Position numbers and translations under genes: made by a program. A model generated the notes under the pieces. That model saw nothing but the letters and a program-made list of their open reading frames with translations, had not been told where the DNA came from and made no database searches. This document shows positions 23,204 through 35,600 of a stretch of DNA of 64,000 bases, one piece after another (the first letter of the stretch is position 1; each line of letters starts with the position of its first letter). Source of the DNA: Macrotrachela quadricornifera (lineage: Eukaryota; Rotifera; Eurotatoria; Philodinida; Philodinidae); contig JAJEKB010020027.1 of the NCBI GenBank assembly GCA_022393335.1, forward strand, positions 82,435 through 146,434, read 5' to 3'.

Positions 23204-23488
23204 TCAATGCATTAAATGTTGCTTGCTCGTTTTCTGCCAACCGGCATCGCTCTTATAATCTGTAAAATAGATAACTAATTGAGCGTCAGCTTTATAGTCA
23301 GTAAAGAATATTTTTTTCTTTGCATCAGCTGCATAGTCAGTAAAGAACCATACACCCTTGTTCATATCACTATCTGCTTTATACTTGGCTTTGTGGACTA
23401 CCAAGTCAGCATCACTTTTATATTGTGCTACGTACACTTTTACGTGTGCATCGCTGCTATATTTCGTTAAATAAACCGTGCCTGACAT
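23204..23488 (-). CDS. DUF6150 / 7(1)-septoil-knot-like protein, copy 2 (intact)
   Basis: Complete 94 aa ORF, no intron. It starts MSGTVYLTKYSSDA; the following pseudo-repeats share Y-(K/A)-(S/A)-D-A/S at regular spacing: QYKSDADLVVHKA, KYKADSDMNKGVWFF, DYAADAKKKIFF, DYKADAQLVIYF, DYKSDAGW, and the tail KTSKQHLMH. No signal peptide or membrane segment. The order (short strand, five to six DA repeats, a longer third insert with WFF, AGW + Lys/His tail) agrees with my recollection of DUF6150. It is the best-preserved copy, so copy 1 should be interpreted through it. A bacterial origin by horizontal transfer is inference; codon use and AT content look ameliorated. Confidence 0.75.
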   Translation of the reverse strand: MSGTVYLTKYSSDAHVKVYVAQYKSDADLVVHKAKYKADSDMNKGVWFFTDYAADAKKKIFFTDYKADAQLVIYFTDYKSDAGWQKTSKQHLMH

Positions 23489-24479
23489 CGATCGATATGT
23501 ATTGATGTAAATAAGTCTATAAAATGTAAAAATAACATAATAATAGTGTTTTATGAAACTCTTATATGTACCATGAGCTTTAGTAATATATTTATCATGT
23601 CTCTGACAGGATAGTTTTTACTTTTTCATCCCTCTACACGCTATTCAGGTAGTCTTTTGTGAAATATGATTTAAAGAAAATGTTCAAGTGTAAGAGTAAA
23701 AATTTGGTACCCTCTCGCGCACAGTGCGTGATAAGCATGCCGCAGGCCATGGCACACATCTTAAAGACGTATTAGTAACTTTTCTCCATTTCAAAATATG
23801 TCAATGATGACTCATTTTTAGTTTATTTTTGATGTAAATAGACAGATTCGTTCCAGTATTGTTAGTCCCTTATTCGGTAGCTAGTTAATACCGATACATA
23901 TATTAATCTACAGTTAAAGGCATCAAAAATGTTACTATCAAACCTACTTATTTATTCTCGCTTATCATTTTCTCACTTTCTGTATGTCGCAGCTGTAAAA
24001 TATATGATGATAACAGGTTTTTTATATTTTTGCTTTTTTGAAAATTAATATAGATACATGAGAAAATACAGAAATCTTGGTGTTCTGTTTGGCCATATCT
24101 TTTGCTTATAGAGAAGGTAACCCGATGAAGAGAATAGGAATTAAGTTCAGTTGCTTTGTTCTTATCATATTGACTTACATCTTGAGATGTTAGGGGTGAA
24201 AATGACTTAGTTTCTTTTAATAGAGAGAAAAATCATGTTATCAATTCGACAGATATCTATCTACTATCATTATTTGTTGATAGAATTATAATTACATAAT
24301 TAAAAAGAACATCTGCTATGAAATATTTTGTTCACGATGGAAGATCAAAGAAAAAGATATGTATGATGAGGATAGAGATGGAAGTGATTGTAACGGAAAA
24401 AATGATGTTAATTTCCGTTAGTTATGACGAATCGGAGGAGCAGCATTTCTGCTACTCACAGTATTAATATTTATTGAGC

Positions 24480-25730
24480 TACTACAGCACTCCAAAATGT
24501 ATAGTTTATCTCTAAACAAAGACAAATGAAAAAAAAAGTAATATTTATTATGAGATCTTCTCGTCTTGCATAAAAAAAAGGAAATCAGAATGACCGTCAT
24601 GCCGAATACATGTACATACGACATCGATTGGACAGTGTCGTTCACTCTAACCCTCAAGATGAGTGTCTAACGAAGAATTAACCAAGAATTGGGAGTGAAG
24701 TAAGTATGTCTCTGGTTTTTTTATAAGTGAAGAGTAAAGCCTTGTTACGTTACTTATGAGAGATGAGTGGATATTGTTGACTTACTTTCATATCTGATTC
24801 GGCTGTGACTTACTTATCGGCATGCGCTCTCACTCAGATCAAACAGACTCTTAAACATCCCCACAATAGATGGAAGTCAGAAAAGAAAGAAAGAAAGAAG
24901 CAGAACATATGGTAGAACTTTAAAATGCATTAATCTACATAAAATATAGGAAAAATAGCGACGCAAAATAAAATCAAATGTAGGACATCAAAAATATATA
25001 AACAATTCGTCGTCACATTTTTCAATGTGCCTTCGGTAGCATTTTAATACATAAAAAAAAATAAAAAAGAAAGAAAGAAAGAAAAAGAAGAAAAATCTGT
25101 AGCGTCACAACGCTGATTAAAACAACATACACAGCATCTCATTGCCATGACATTTCATCATCGTACAATAATATTTCACAAAAACTATCAACACAAAAAA
25201 AAAACTTCAAATTATATTTTATTGAGTACATGGAATATCGACGAACTTCTAAAAAGGCTTAGGTATGCATGACAGATTAAACCTCATCGGAAGGTTAGTC
25301 CATATTTTATCAATTATCAACCCGTGTTCAATTAGGTATCTTTGAATACTGTTAACATCTCGTCTAAGAGTTGTTACAAAAGTTCTGAAATAAAATTATA
25401 CATCATTATTCTCGTATTCAACAAAAGTAAATCCTTTAAAATTTTGATGATTTACTACACATATCTATGTACTAAATACCGACAATATTTGAGGTCGATA
25501 GTTTGTGCTCCAGAATTCAGGGTATATATAAGATAAACAATTTTGTCCATTGAAATGAATGAGAAGTTAGAAGCCATTGTTTTAATTCAAAGATTTAATT
25601 TTTTTCCAATGATATGGCAGAGAACGGATAGTATCATTATCATGCACTATTTTGACGGAATTTAACAGAGATGTCACAATCACAATACACTGTGTAACGA
25701 CATGCTACGCGTCAAGATATCCTGCAGAGC
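24480..25730. other. Intergenic region with simple repeats
   Basis: Contains (AAAG)n/(GAAA)n purine tracts at about 24875-24900 and 25055-25095. No supported gene. Short frames at 24418-24657 and 25342-25536 lack any recognisable family. Confidence 0.5.
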
Positions 25731-25732
25731 AA

Positions 25733-26830
25733 CCATCTCATTACTTTATATTTCTCAATATATTTGTATAGCTGAGATTTTTCAGTGCTTTTGGTGCAAT
25801 GGAGTAATTGTTCCAAAATTTTATAGGCACCTAAAAAGTTTAGATTTTTGAGTGCTTTTGGTGCAATGGGGTAGAGAGGGTGAGGGCATTAATCTTTCTG
25901 TAATATCGCACAGTATGAGGGTGAGGGCAGAAATCTTTTTCATAATATCGCAAAACATGTGGGTGAGGGCATTAATCTTTCCACGATATCGCATAGCATG
26001 AGCGTGAAGATGAGTTTAGTTCTGAATCGGACGTTATACAAACAAAGCACGCGTCCTGTTGCTTCGAACGCGAAAGGGATGGATAAAATTTGTTTTACAC
26101 GTTGAGCGCATTTTTGAAAACGAAATCATGAGCTGTAACCTTCGTTCTACAATAATTCCACAACGCAAACTGGTCTTTCTTATACTAACACTAAAAAACC
26201 GAAATCTATCCAATCGGTGATTCATCTCAGTATTTCATGAATAGAATGTAAGAATTAACACTAACCACATCTTCCTCACACCAGATGAGTGGTGATCGTA
26301 TTCATAAATCATACTTTCTCTATAAAGCACTAATACACATACATTATTAAAATCGACTATCTATCATTGCCTGAAAATCTTCACCATTTATTTATTACTA
26401 CGTAGAGTAAATCGAACGAGAAACCTGACAAATCAGTCCCTCAACTGGTCGTTTCAAGCTACAGTAAGCTAACTCATAATCGACAAGCCATGTCAGAAAG
26501 CTGAAAACTACCAATTAAATGTGGATAAAGAAATGTTTTAGCTCAAAAGACATATCCCTGCTACACACACATTAACGACCATAACCAAAAGCTCTCACAT
26601 TTTTCCAGCTAAATACGGTGCACAACCACTTGGAAGATCCGTCTCATTATCCCAAAATACTCAAAAATCTCACATATCATAGGATGTGTATACTTTTGGA
26701 GCATTCACCGCATTGCACCGAAAGCACTCAAAACTCTCACATATGATAACATGCCTCTACATTTGGTGCATTCATCCCATTGCACCAAAAGCACTCAAAA
26801 ATCTCATACATCATGTAGTGGGTATCTGTG
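25733..26830. repeat. Large inverted arrangement of a GTGCTTTTGGTGCAATG motif
   Basis: The word AGTGCTTTTGGTGCAATGG occurs at about 25783 and 25851 on the plus strand. Its complement (CCATTGCACC(A/G)AAAGCACTC) occurs at about 26710 and 26776, with flanking TTTTTGAG / CTCAAAAATCTCA also inverted. This suggests an element of about 1.1 kb with repeated ends. The interior has no supported gene. Confidence 0.6.
25875..26005. repeat. 42-bp tandem repeat, three units
   Basis: Units begin GGGTGAGGGCA(T/G)(T/A)AATCTTT and continue (A)TATCGCA(N)A(G/C)ATGA. Three adjacent copies differ by a few substitutions. It lies inside the 25733-26830 element. Confidence 0.8.
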
Positions 26831-27295
26831 TTGGTATATTGTTTATGCTATTATAGTACCTATGCTATAAATCTCGATGCCCGTCCTTCGGAGATTATGA
26901 CATCCCTCCATCATATCTATAAAATAGGACTCCATACGGAAAGCGTTGCGAAACAAATGCCAGTTTTAAAAGTGTAAGTGCAAGTGAATTTCATTAGAGC
27001 CAGCATATGTTTTTTCATTATTCTCTTTTGAAATTGGCCAAAAGCCTACTTTCATGTTTTTAAACTAAGGAGAAATACTTGAAGATTTTATCTGGCCCTT
27101 TCGATTTACATAGAGAGTTTTTACTCAGTGATATTAACCCTTTCAAGACGGGAGACGCATATATGCATCATGGAAATTTTCTTCAAATAAGTATACACAG
27201 TATGCATTAAAGAGTAGAAATAACTGCGTGTAGTCAGAGTGTGATTCACTATTGTGCTCCGCTTATATGATTTTTTTTTGTTCTTTACAATCTTG

Positions 27296-27380
27296 AGAGT
27301 GAGGGTGAGGTAAGGGTGTGAGGTGTGGGTAAGAGGCTGTGAGGATGAGGATGGGTGAGGGTAGCCGAGGGTGACTGAGG
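27296..27380. repeat. G-rich (GTGAGG)n-like minisatellite
   Basis: Degenerate G/T/A-only tract of GTGAGG, GATGAGG, GTGTGAGG words on the plus strand. It abuts the broken end of the hAT transposase, where coding similarity stops. It is not the regular hexamer of a telomere. Confidence 0.8.
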
Positions 27381-28474
27381 TTTTTAAAGTTACCACCTGG
27401 ATCAGTTACAAAAGTAATGTTATCCATTAGTAGATTAAGATCAAATTCAGCAAGCTGATTTGCCATTAACTATAAGACATGTAAACAAAACATTTTAGAA
27501 AAGAAAATATATACCACACATTAATAAGGATTCGTTTTGCTAGAGTTCTAATAGTCAGGTGAGTGAAGAAGACTTCACTTTTCTTTTCTGACTTATCTCG
27601 TACACATTCTCAGCTGTTTTCTTCGCCTCCATGAATTCCACACAAAAAAGATCTATCGATTGATAAGTTAAATCTTCATCAACAAAATGTGCTGCTGCTC
27701 CCATATAAGATACAACACGGTGATTGTCCGTCCAATTATCTGGACTGATTGTTAAAGCTTTGTTTTCAGCAGCTTGTACTAAAATATGTTTCAACTCTTT
27801 TCGCACATCACACGACAATCTCTGCAACTCATTTCTAACTGTGCAATCACTTGGAAGTAGATCATTCGCCGTCAAATTAATTTCATCACGATTTTCTCTC
27901 CCTAAACGAAAAAAAAGAAATTAAGAGCAATTTGAACTGACTACTTACCAATGACGAAATATGCTTGGACAATGCGTATAAAACCAGGATCGCTAACCAT
28001 TTGATATGGACGCATGGATACAGCAGTCCATTTCGTACACAACTGTTGTAATTCTTCCTTCTTGTTAGATATGTATTTTGAAGAACCAGATATTGATCGA
28101 GATGAACTAATAAATGAAGTAATACACGTTTGATCAGGAGATTCATCTCGATAACAACGGTGACCGTTCAGATTAGCTGTACTGGAATCTATATACTTGT
28201 ATGTGTCGAAGCAACTTTTGCACGATACAAAGCCAGATATAATTTCGAATTTATGTGGGGCAGAATCATCTGCTTTCGCAGGGAAACCGAACGTTTTCCA
28301 ACAAGAAGCTCTTGACCGCTTACTACTATTCGACACAACTTGAAAATGAGTTTGATCATTCAATAATAAACGTTTAATAATGGCTGTTGAATATACTGTA
28401 CCAGATGAATTTGATACACGAGATGGTGTTGTACATGATGAAGAAGACGATAAAGGGTCATTGACGCTCGGCAT
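27381..28474 (-). pseudogene. hAT-family transposase, truncated
   Basis: Exon A (28474-27943) has a Ser-rich start, then a BED-type zinc finger region (SCWKTFGF, ISGFVSCKSCFDTYKY, NLNGHRC) and the motif WTAVSMRPYQMVSDPGF typical of hAT transposases. A 46-bp GT..AG intron leads in frame to exon B, with LLPSDCTVRNELQRL, ALTISPDNWTDNHRVVSYMG (first catalytic-Asp region) and KKTAENVYEIS. A further exon (to about 27381) has DNITFVTDPGGNF (second catalytic region). Sequence then runs into the minisatellite; the dimerisation/C-terminal third is missing. A dead hAT transposon is the best call; a domesticated host gene is less likely. Confidence 0.75.
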
Positions 28475-28689
28475 AATTGTTTGTGAATAAAATCTAGAAT
28501 AAAATCACTTATATATGTATATATACCAAACGGACTGAAAAGTGATAGTATGACCGCAATAACATTCATTCTTTATTATTAATCGTCCATTATGTCAGTA
28601 AACTAGCCGACGTTGCACGCGCATATTTTCATGTTGTTTCAAATAAAAAAAAAGAGGTCACTAGTTACCGAATATGACAGTATATATTC

Positions 28690-28945
28690 GATTCGGTTCG
28701 ATCTATGGTTACGACTCAAACCTTCGTTATACAGATGTTGTGAGAGATTGATTACAAACTACTTTTTATTAGTGATAGTGGAATTGCGATGACGATAACA
28801 GTTTGTCAGAATTTTCTTTTGTGACTTTTACAGGAAGCAAAAAAGAGTATCCAGCTACGATGCAAACCTTCGTTATACAGATGTTGTGAGAGATTCATGA
28901 CAGAAAACTTTTGATTAGTGAGAGTGAAATTATAAAATGGAGACC
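28690..28945. repeat. Direct repeat pair, ~95 bp each
   Basis: CAAACCTTCGTTATACAGATGTTGTGAGAGATT occurs at about 28717 and 28863 (read here as a 33-bp shared block), with flanking similarity on both sides (ATTAGTGATAGTG / ATTAGTGAGAGTG). Offset is about 145 bp. The stretch 28500-29550 otherwise holds no supported gene and probably includes the promoter of the large membrane-protein gene. Confidence 0.75.
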
Positions 28946-29626
28946 TTGTTGATAACAACTACCGCCGAAAAATAACAGAGAATGAAACTGATATTCTAGT
29001 ATGTGGCATAGCTTTACAACTCTTTGGTTAGATTCAAGATAAATCTCATTGGATCAGGAAGAGTATAGGAGGAAGAATACTCATTGCTTATTAGTAACTT
29101 TTCTCTGGTAGGAAAAAGAAAAAAAAATATAAAACAGGATATGCAAGTGTTTGATACCAAACTCTGGAACTACAGCGATGGAACACTTCTTCTTATGAGT
29201 CAGAGTGAAATGTTGATGAGATGGATTCATTATGTGTTAGATTTGTTTGAATATGAAGTAGCAAAAAAATACTATCGAGCTGCAATGATAGATTCGCTGT
29301 GCAGATATGTGAACTGATTTATATGAGATTTCATTTCAGCAGTACTAGTTGAGTCTAGAATAAAAGGAGTTGTTCGTCATCAGCTTATTCGTGATATAAA
29401 ATAGAAGTCAATGTTTTCAAGATGTGATGAAAAGTTTCCTAATTTATCAACATGATTTGATTTAAAAGAATTTCTTGTGATGGATCAACGTTGAATTGTA
29501 AAGAAAAGGTGCGTTGTAGTTGGTTTAAATTTTTTAAAGTTGGAGAAATAGTATGTGATTGCCATATGGCACGGAAAAAAAGAGAGAAATATTCTCTCGA
29601 TTGTTTTTCATTTGGAAGAAGTGAAG

Positions 29627-32600
29627 ATGGAAGGTGAGACGAGAAACAACGCTCAACTTTCTCGACGTGTGAGACAATTTTTGATAGAGCTGAACTTGTT
29701 TGTAACAGGATCAAATGATGAAGAAGTAATATGGATTGAACGATGGTCAACACGAGTCTATATTGTTCTTCTTTTTATTTTCATGTTCATTTTATTGATC
29801 TACAATGGATTATCCACCGAACGACGAGAGATTGAAGTAAAAAATCCGTCTATGGAAACATATTTCAAATTGTGGAATGCATACGGTGATGCAAATGTAC
29901 GATGTCCTTGTACTCAGATCTCTTCTTCGTATGGTTCATTTGTCGAACTTATACCTACATATAATGACATTTGCACAAGTTTTTTCGTGTCTCAACAATG
30001 GATCGATGCACTTTATGACAATATAACGTCTATGCGTTTTCCCTTGGATTTGCGAGCAACGGGTACTTTTCAATTTCAAGCTCTGCGAGAATTATGTAAC
30101 CTTTCACAGACCAGCATGAATACTAATATTGAAGGATTTTATAATGGAAAATTTATTTATGGTTATTTACAAAATGATAAAATACTAAATGCTGGAATAC
30201 AGTCAACTATTCAGAAATTTCAATCGGATAGTAAAACAGATTTTCTTCATCTGTTTAAGTTTTCTCGCGCACTTATGTATGGAAATGAAGTTCGATCGGG
30301 AGTTCAAACTAATTTATTGTCTGCACTTCATCCTTTGAATGAATTAATGTGGATTGTTGTTTTCTATGCAGTTGCCTTTCAATTCGTAAGTGGCACTGCC
30401 TGCTTTTGTAGTGCGACAAGCTTTTGTCCAACTCAAGCAGGTTTTTACCCAGATGTGTTTCTCGATATAGAGGGATCTGTGAAAGGACTAAATGCATCGA
30501 TTACTCTTCCCAACTGGTTCGCTGGCTGTTGGCCTTTAGAATCCCTTCTATTCTCTTCGGTCGATACAAGTTTCTTGAACAATCAAAGTGCACTTAACAT
30601 GGTGCTGAAGTATTTGAATAAAACGTCATTGACCAGTTTAACGTCATCAATTGCTTTAAATCAATCAAGAGGAATAAATCAAACTAGTATCTTCTTAGAT
30701 ATTCTACAAGACACGATGTTTGTCACAAAATTATTATCAAAATTCAACTATTCACTTTATTTTGCGCAATGTGAAGTGAAATCATGTTTTTACACAATTA
30801 ATCAACGTAATAGTGTTCTATACATTTTTACTTATCTCTTCGGACTTTACGGAGGATTATCAGTTATTTTGCGATTCCTAGTCCCACATTTAACCAATTT
30901 TTTCATTCGAAAATTAATCAAAAGAAGACAAGTTGAACTTACTGCTAATACTGGTAAGTCTAAAAGAAAAATTAAGTTATCTCAAGTTAAAGATGCTTTG
31001 TCATCAGTTTGAACATTCAAGATTTGAAAGAGTTAGTATCAGTCAAATGTACAGAAACAAATCCGATTAGATCAAGGATTTTACTCAAGTTAAGAGAACT
31101 AATCTAGTTAAAGTCAAAGTTGATTATAAGAAAAATTTCATAAAATATATAATTGATTGGAAATAAACTGAAAATTCAGAAATATCACATAGTTATCGGT
31201 ACTCACGGAAAAGTTTTTCAACAAATACGGCGGTTATTGGCGGTTTAGCAGTTGCAGCTCTGAGCGGTTATTGCAAACCGCGAAATTCAGATCTTTTATT
31301 AGGTTTTTCACACCGCCCGAAATCGCGGTATCTTCAAACCGCGGTTATTAACGGTTTTTGAAAAAAAATAAATTCATCATATGATGGTATATTATTTCTG
31401 ACATCTATCCGGAGGTACTTGATTTTCCACGTTTGCGACCTATCTAAGAACTCAACTCGACAATTTAACACCGCGATCAACTCATATAATACCACTATCT
31501 ATTTATTATTTATGTTCTTTTGGTTAGATTTGAACTTCTTACCGTGTGATTGCAATCCACTAATTCCATTGAACCATCTGGTGATGTTCATACTAATATC
31601 AAATATGATAGTCTGTGTGATAAGTAATGGAAAATTTTCTCATATAGACTAATATATTTTATTTATTAGTAGATTTATACGAATCTTAGAATTAGTAGTA
31701 ATTTATAGCATATTTATAATTTTATCAAACTTCCTGAAACGTTCACATTGATGATGAACTGTACATAATTTGTAAAATCTTATTTATAGTCCATAGTCAT
31801 GATTATTAACGTATAAACGCAATCTATTTTAGTAAAATTCTTCTTGGAGGAAAGTACAAATTTATCAGAATCTGTAGTTCGTAAACCGCAGTATCGTGTG
31901 GTACTGAAAAATCGAATTATTTGAAATACTATTATATTATAATTCAGTATATATATAAATCTATATGTCAAGCATAGATGAGAACTGTTATTTGATGTAC
32001 ACATCTCGATTGTATTAATCAAAAAGATAGATTTAGATTTGTGTATATTTTTATGTTTGAACTTCTAATACTATCTCGTTAACACTACTATAAATACTCA
32101 TCTAAACTAAATCTCACTAATATTTTTAATATGTATTTGTGTCTATGTTTAATTCAATATAATCGTAACTTTACGCTACGTTTATTCAAATCTAATATGA
32201 TTCTAAAATGTTTTCTGTAGTTTGACTTTTAGAATGAATTTGTTTTAGTTTCAATTTATTTCATATTATCACACAAAATGAACAATTAATATAGATATAG
32301 AGTTTATTAAGGTTTGATAAAAAAAGTTTATATTTTTTATTTTTGAAATGGTCAGTTTATAATCTATTTCACTTCTCAGGAAGAAGAAAACGAAATTTAA
32401 TTTCAACCAGAAATTTTTTTAATCTGATCACGGTTATATGTATCGAAATTGTTGTGAAATCTCATTATGGAAAAATTACATAAAAAATCTAGGCATATAC
32501 TAATACTACATTATTCAGAATAATGATATATTTTGAGATAATGTATGGAGATCGCGGTTGGTAATAAGAAGTTCGCAACATATGATACCGCCAAAGATAG

Positions 32601-35600
32601 TCGTTCTCGAATACCGCAACTAATCTACATTTCATCGAGTTTTTTTGAAACCGCGGCTTGTAACGGTAAACACATCGCGGTTTCGTTCAGGCATACCGCG
32701 GTAAATCTATATTTCGGTACAGTGTACTGTGGTCAAGTGCGGTTTATTTCGCACCCCGTGGTCTCAAAAGATGTAACCGTGGTCGTTATGGAACAACCGC
32801 GTCTAGCAGTGGTATCTACTTAAATCTTTTTCCGTAGGTAGTCCTTTCATCACTGATTAAAAATGAAACTTAAATATTTTATTAGATTTGAATCCAAACA
32901 CATATGACACTAACTAGTGTGTAGATATATCGATCCAATAAAAATACTAATAAAATTGTTAGAGATATAATGATTAGTTTTAGTATGAGAACCGTAATTG
33001 CATCAAGAATATACAATTGGTGCTAATTCTTTTATATAATTAGCTTCGACTTACCCCCTAAAGATATTTGAAAGCGGTCAAAAATTTGTCAACATCGAGC
33101 GTTGTCTTCGCGTTCACTGTCTGTATCAACTTAAATTAATGGTAGTTGAGCGTGCATCGACAAAAACAGCGATAATATGTAGACGTTACATCAACACCTA
33201 TTTCCTCTTGATTTTTGTAATGATTCCAAATGAAAACAGCATAAAAACTGTTTTTCTTCGACTCCGAAAGATTCGATGACCGTCAGCTATGCTTAAGTTA
33301 CGAAGTAATGAGAAACTTAAAAGATTAATTTCTCACTTAGAGTGCAGATACTGTGTAAATGGCGATATTCCGTTAAACGTGACTGAAACTTTTTGAGGTT
33401 AGAGACTCTAGATCTCTATAAATGACGTATTCTGTGAAGAGAGAGAAACGAATTTTGCAAGAAATTAAAATTTCCATTTGTAGATCAAACAACAGAAAGA
33501 GGCATAACGTTGAAAAAACGAATACGAAACGTGGTACTTTCTGCGTGGCACTCATTGATTAATATCAATCTTTTTCGAGCCGCAGCTCGACAACAGCAAG
33601 AAGATATCAAACGGCAACGTTGGACTACATGGATTTACATTTTTTCTCTTGGTTTATCACTTGTTATTCTCATGATTTATACAACAGTGAATGTTGAAAC
33701 AAAATCGGTAGACGTAGAAAGACCTTCGATTAAAACAGTGGAACAATTACAATTGCAGAGTACCGCTGGATTAATTTCATCTTTACAATGTCCATGTACA
33801 CAATTGACCACACCATATCGAGCATTTCTTCAACTACAACCAGTTTATCACCAGATATGCTCAAGTGATTTTGTGACAAGGCGTTGGATCGATTCTCTCA
33901 CCATTTCTGGTACCGGTAAGAAAATTTACTATCGAAAAGAAAAACTAATATTGTGAAAATTCTCACACGAGTGAGATATCCTCATTATATGGTGCGTATG
34001 TAGAAAATAAGCTGTTTGGAAATACAGGACGAGCAGAGATACCATAGTATTTTTTGAATTTTAGTGACACAGAATATAGTTAGAAGCAGGGAAAAGAATC
34101 TAGCATCGTCGAAGAATGAGATATAACTATTGTACGTGTAATCATACATTAGCTAGTGGATGCTGTTAAATGAGTTTACAAATTACTTTCAGAGTGAGAG
34201 ACAACTTCGAACCCAAAGTGATGACAAAAAAATCTTGAAAAATGTTCTTAGTGTTCAATGCTACTTTGTGATGCAACAGAAAAAAGTTGTTCCTAGATCC
34301 ACGGAACCTGATGAATCCTAAGATCGGCCAAGAATCGCTTCTTTTTCCTTACTAAGATCAATCAGACGTAGACATGCACTGAATTTGAACGTTCGGGTTC
34401 CGTCTGAAATGAATTTTCTCTAGTGAGTTATTTAATAACATTTGGATAACTTGAACCCGAACTTTGAAACTGAGCGTGAGCAGTTCGGCTCGAGCTTCAA
34501 ACTGTAGTTCAGGTTCGACGCATGCCTAATCAGAAACCAGTTGAATCCATTCAACGCTGCCAGGATCCATCACAAACCAGCAGAATTCCAAGGATCAACC
34601 AGGAGCCAATGGCATCCATCATGGGCCAGGAGGATCCATAGAATCTTAGAATGTTTTTTCCCCAGTTGTAATGTTCCGAAACTATCTCTTTCCTCTTCAG
34701 TTTCCTTGATAACAACGTATTGATTTTACATTGCACCTTTTACGTCTTTTCATCTACCTCTATATATCTTGTGTTTTGTATAAAAATATATCCGAGCATT
34801 GGATAATCAATTTGTATGAACCGCATATAATAGATGTTGCTTCAATGGAAAATAGAAACGTCGCAGTGTGAATAGGTAAGATCAAGGTCGACTAAAATGA
34901 CTGTGTGAAAGGTTTGTATTTGTTAGTTACCAAAGGTGGCAAGTCTCGATAGTAATCATATGATTATCTTAGTTTTATGTAGCCTTTTGTATGTGAGTAT
35001 TGCCTAAATACAATCTGATTTTGATTATATTCATGAGTAATAGGTACTTATATATGATTAATGCGGACACCTTGTACGTCTTATCTTTGTGAGAGTTTAG
35101 TGACGTCACAGCCGTTTGGTTTTAACGCTTTTTCTCTTTGATTCCAGGTAGCATCAAAAACAATTTAGATTTTTCAGCTAACGGACCGTTATTTCGGTTA
35201 CTACAAGCGCTATGCGTTCTGTCTAATGACACAATCATCAATTCACTGAAAAATCTTGCAGAAACACAACTAGTATCTACTCAGTTACTTACATATGACC
35301 TATTCAAGAGTCAACTGTCATCGATTGTTAACGATTTTAAAATAAGAACAATAAACAGTTTCTTACATTACCTCAGCCTTCAAAGCAATATCATATTTAT
35401 GAACCAAATAGCTAGTGGTGGAAGTAAAAACCATTTTATTCCACCATTTAACATTACAAACCCTGCTGTATTTTTTACCATCAGAAATTTGACCTTATTG
35501 AACTACACATGTTCCTGTGCAGATAATCTAAATTGTAAAATACCATCGGCCATTTACAAATTTATTAATGCCACATTTATTCCTATATATTATGTCGTTG

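Larger units (their letters stand above)
19140..24480. repeat. Tandem segmental duplication carrying two knot-family genes
   Basis: The segment about 19140-22160 and the segment about 22650-24480 are diverged direct copies. Shared blocks appear in the same order: upstream AATTAAACTT(A/G)... blocks (about 19220 and 22735), the gene (19815-20543 and 23204-23488), the conserved 5' flank GACATCGATCGATAT, then CACTATTCAGGTA.../CGCTATTCAGGTA... (about 20805 and 23640), and the AATTATA(G/A)TTA(T/C)AT(A/A)(G/A)TTAAAA block (about 21995 and 24285). The first copy is longer because of a fold-back insertion (21015-21460). Non-coding identity is lower than that of the genes. Confidence 0.75.

Noticed and set aside
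27296..27380. Telomeric repeat array
   Set aside because: The words are irregular (GTGAGG, GATGAGG, GTGTGAGG) and short; no uniform hexamer run.
29555..29626. Upstream in-frame start (MIAIWHGKKERN...) for the three-module gene
   Set aside because: Paralogous modules align from about the MEGETRNN Met onward, and the extra 24 residues have no counterpart, so the downstream ATG at 29627 is preferred.
32545..32823. 92 aa plus-strand ORF in intron 1
   Set aside because: Coincides with the CCGCGG repeat cluster; the frame follows repeated words and shows no domain.
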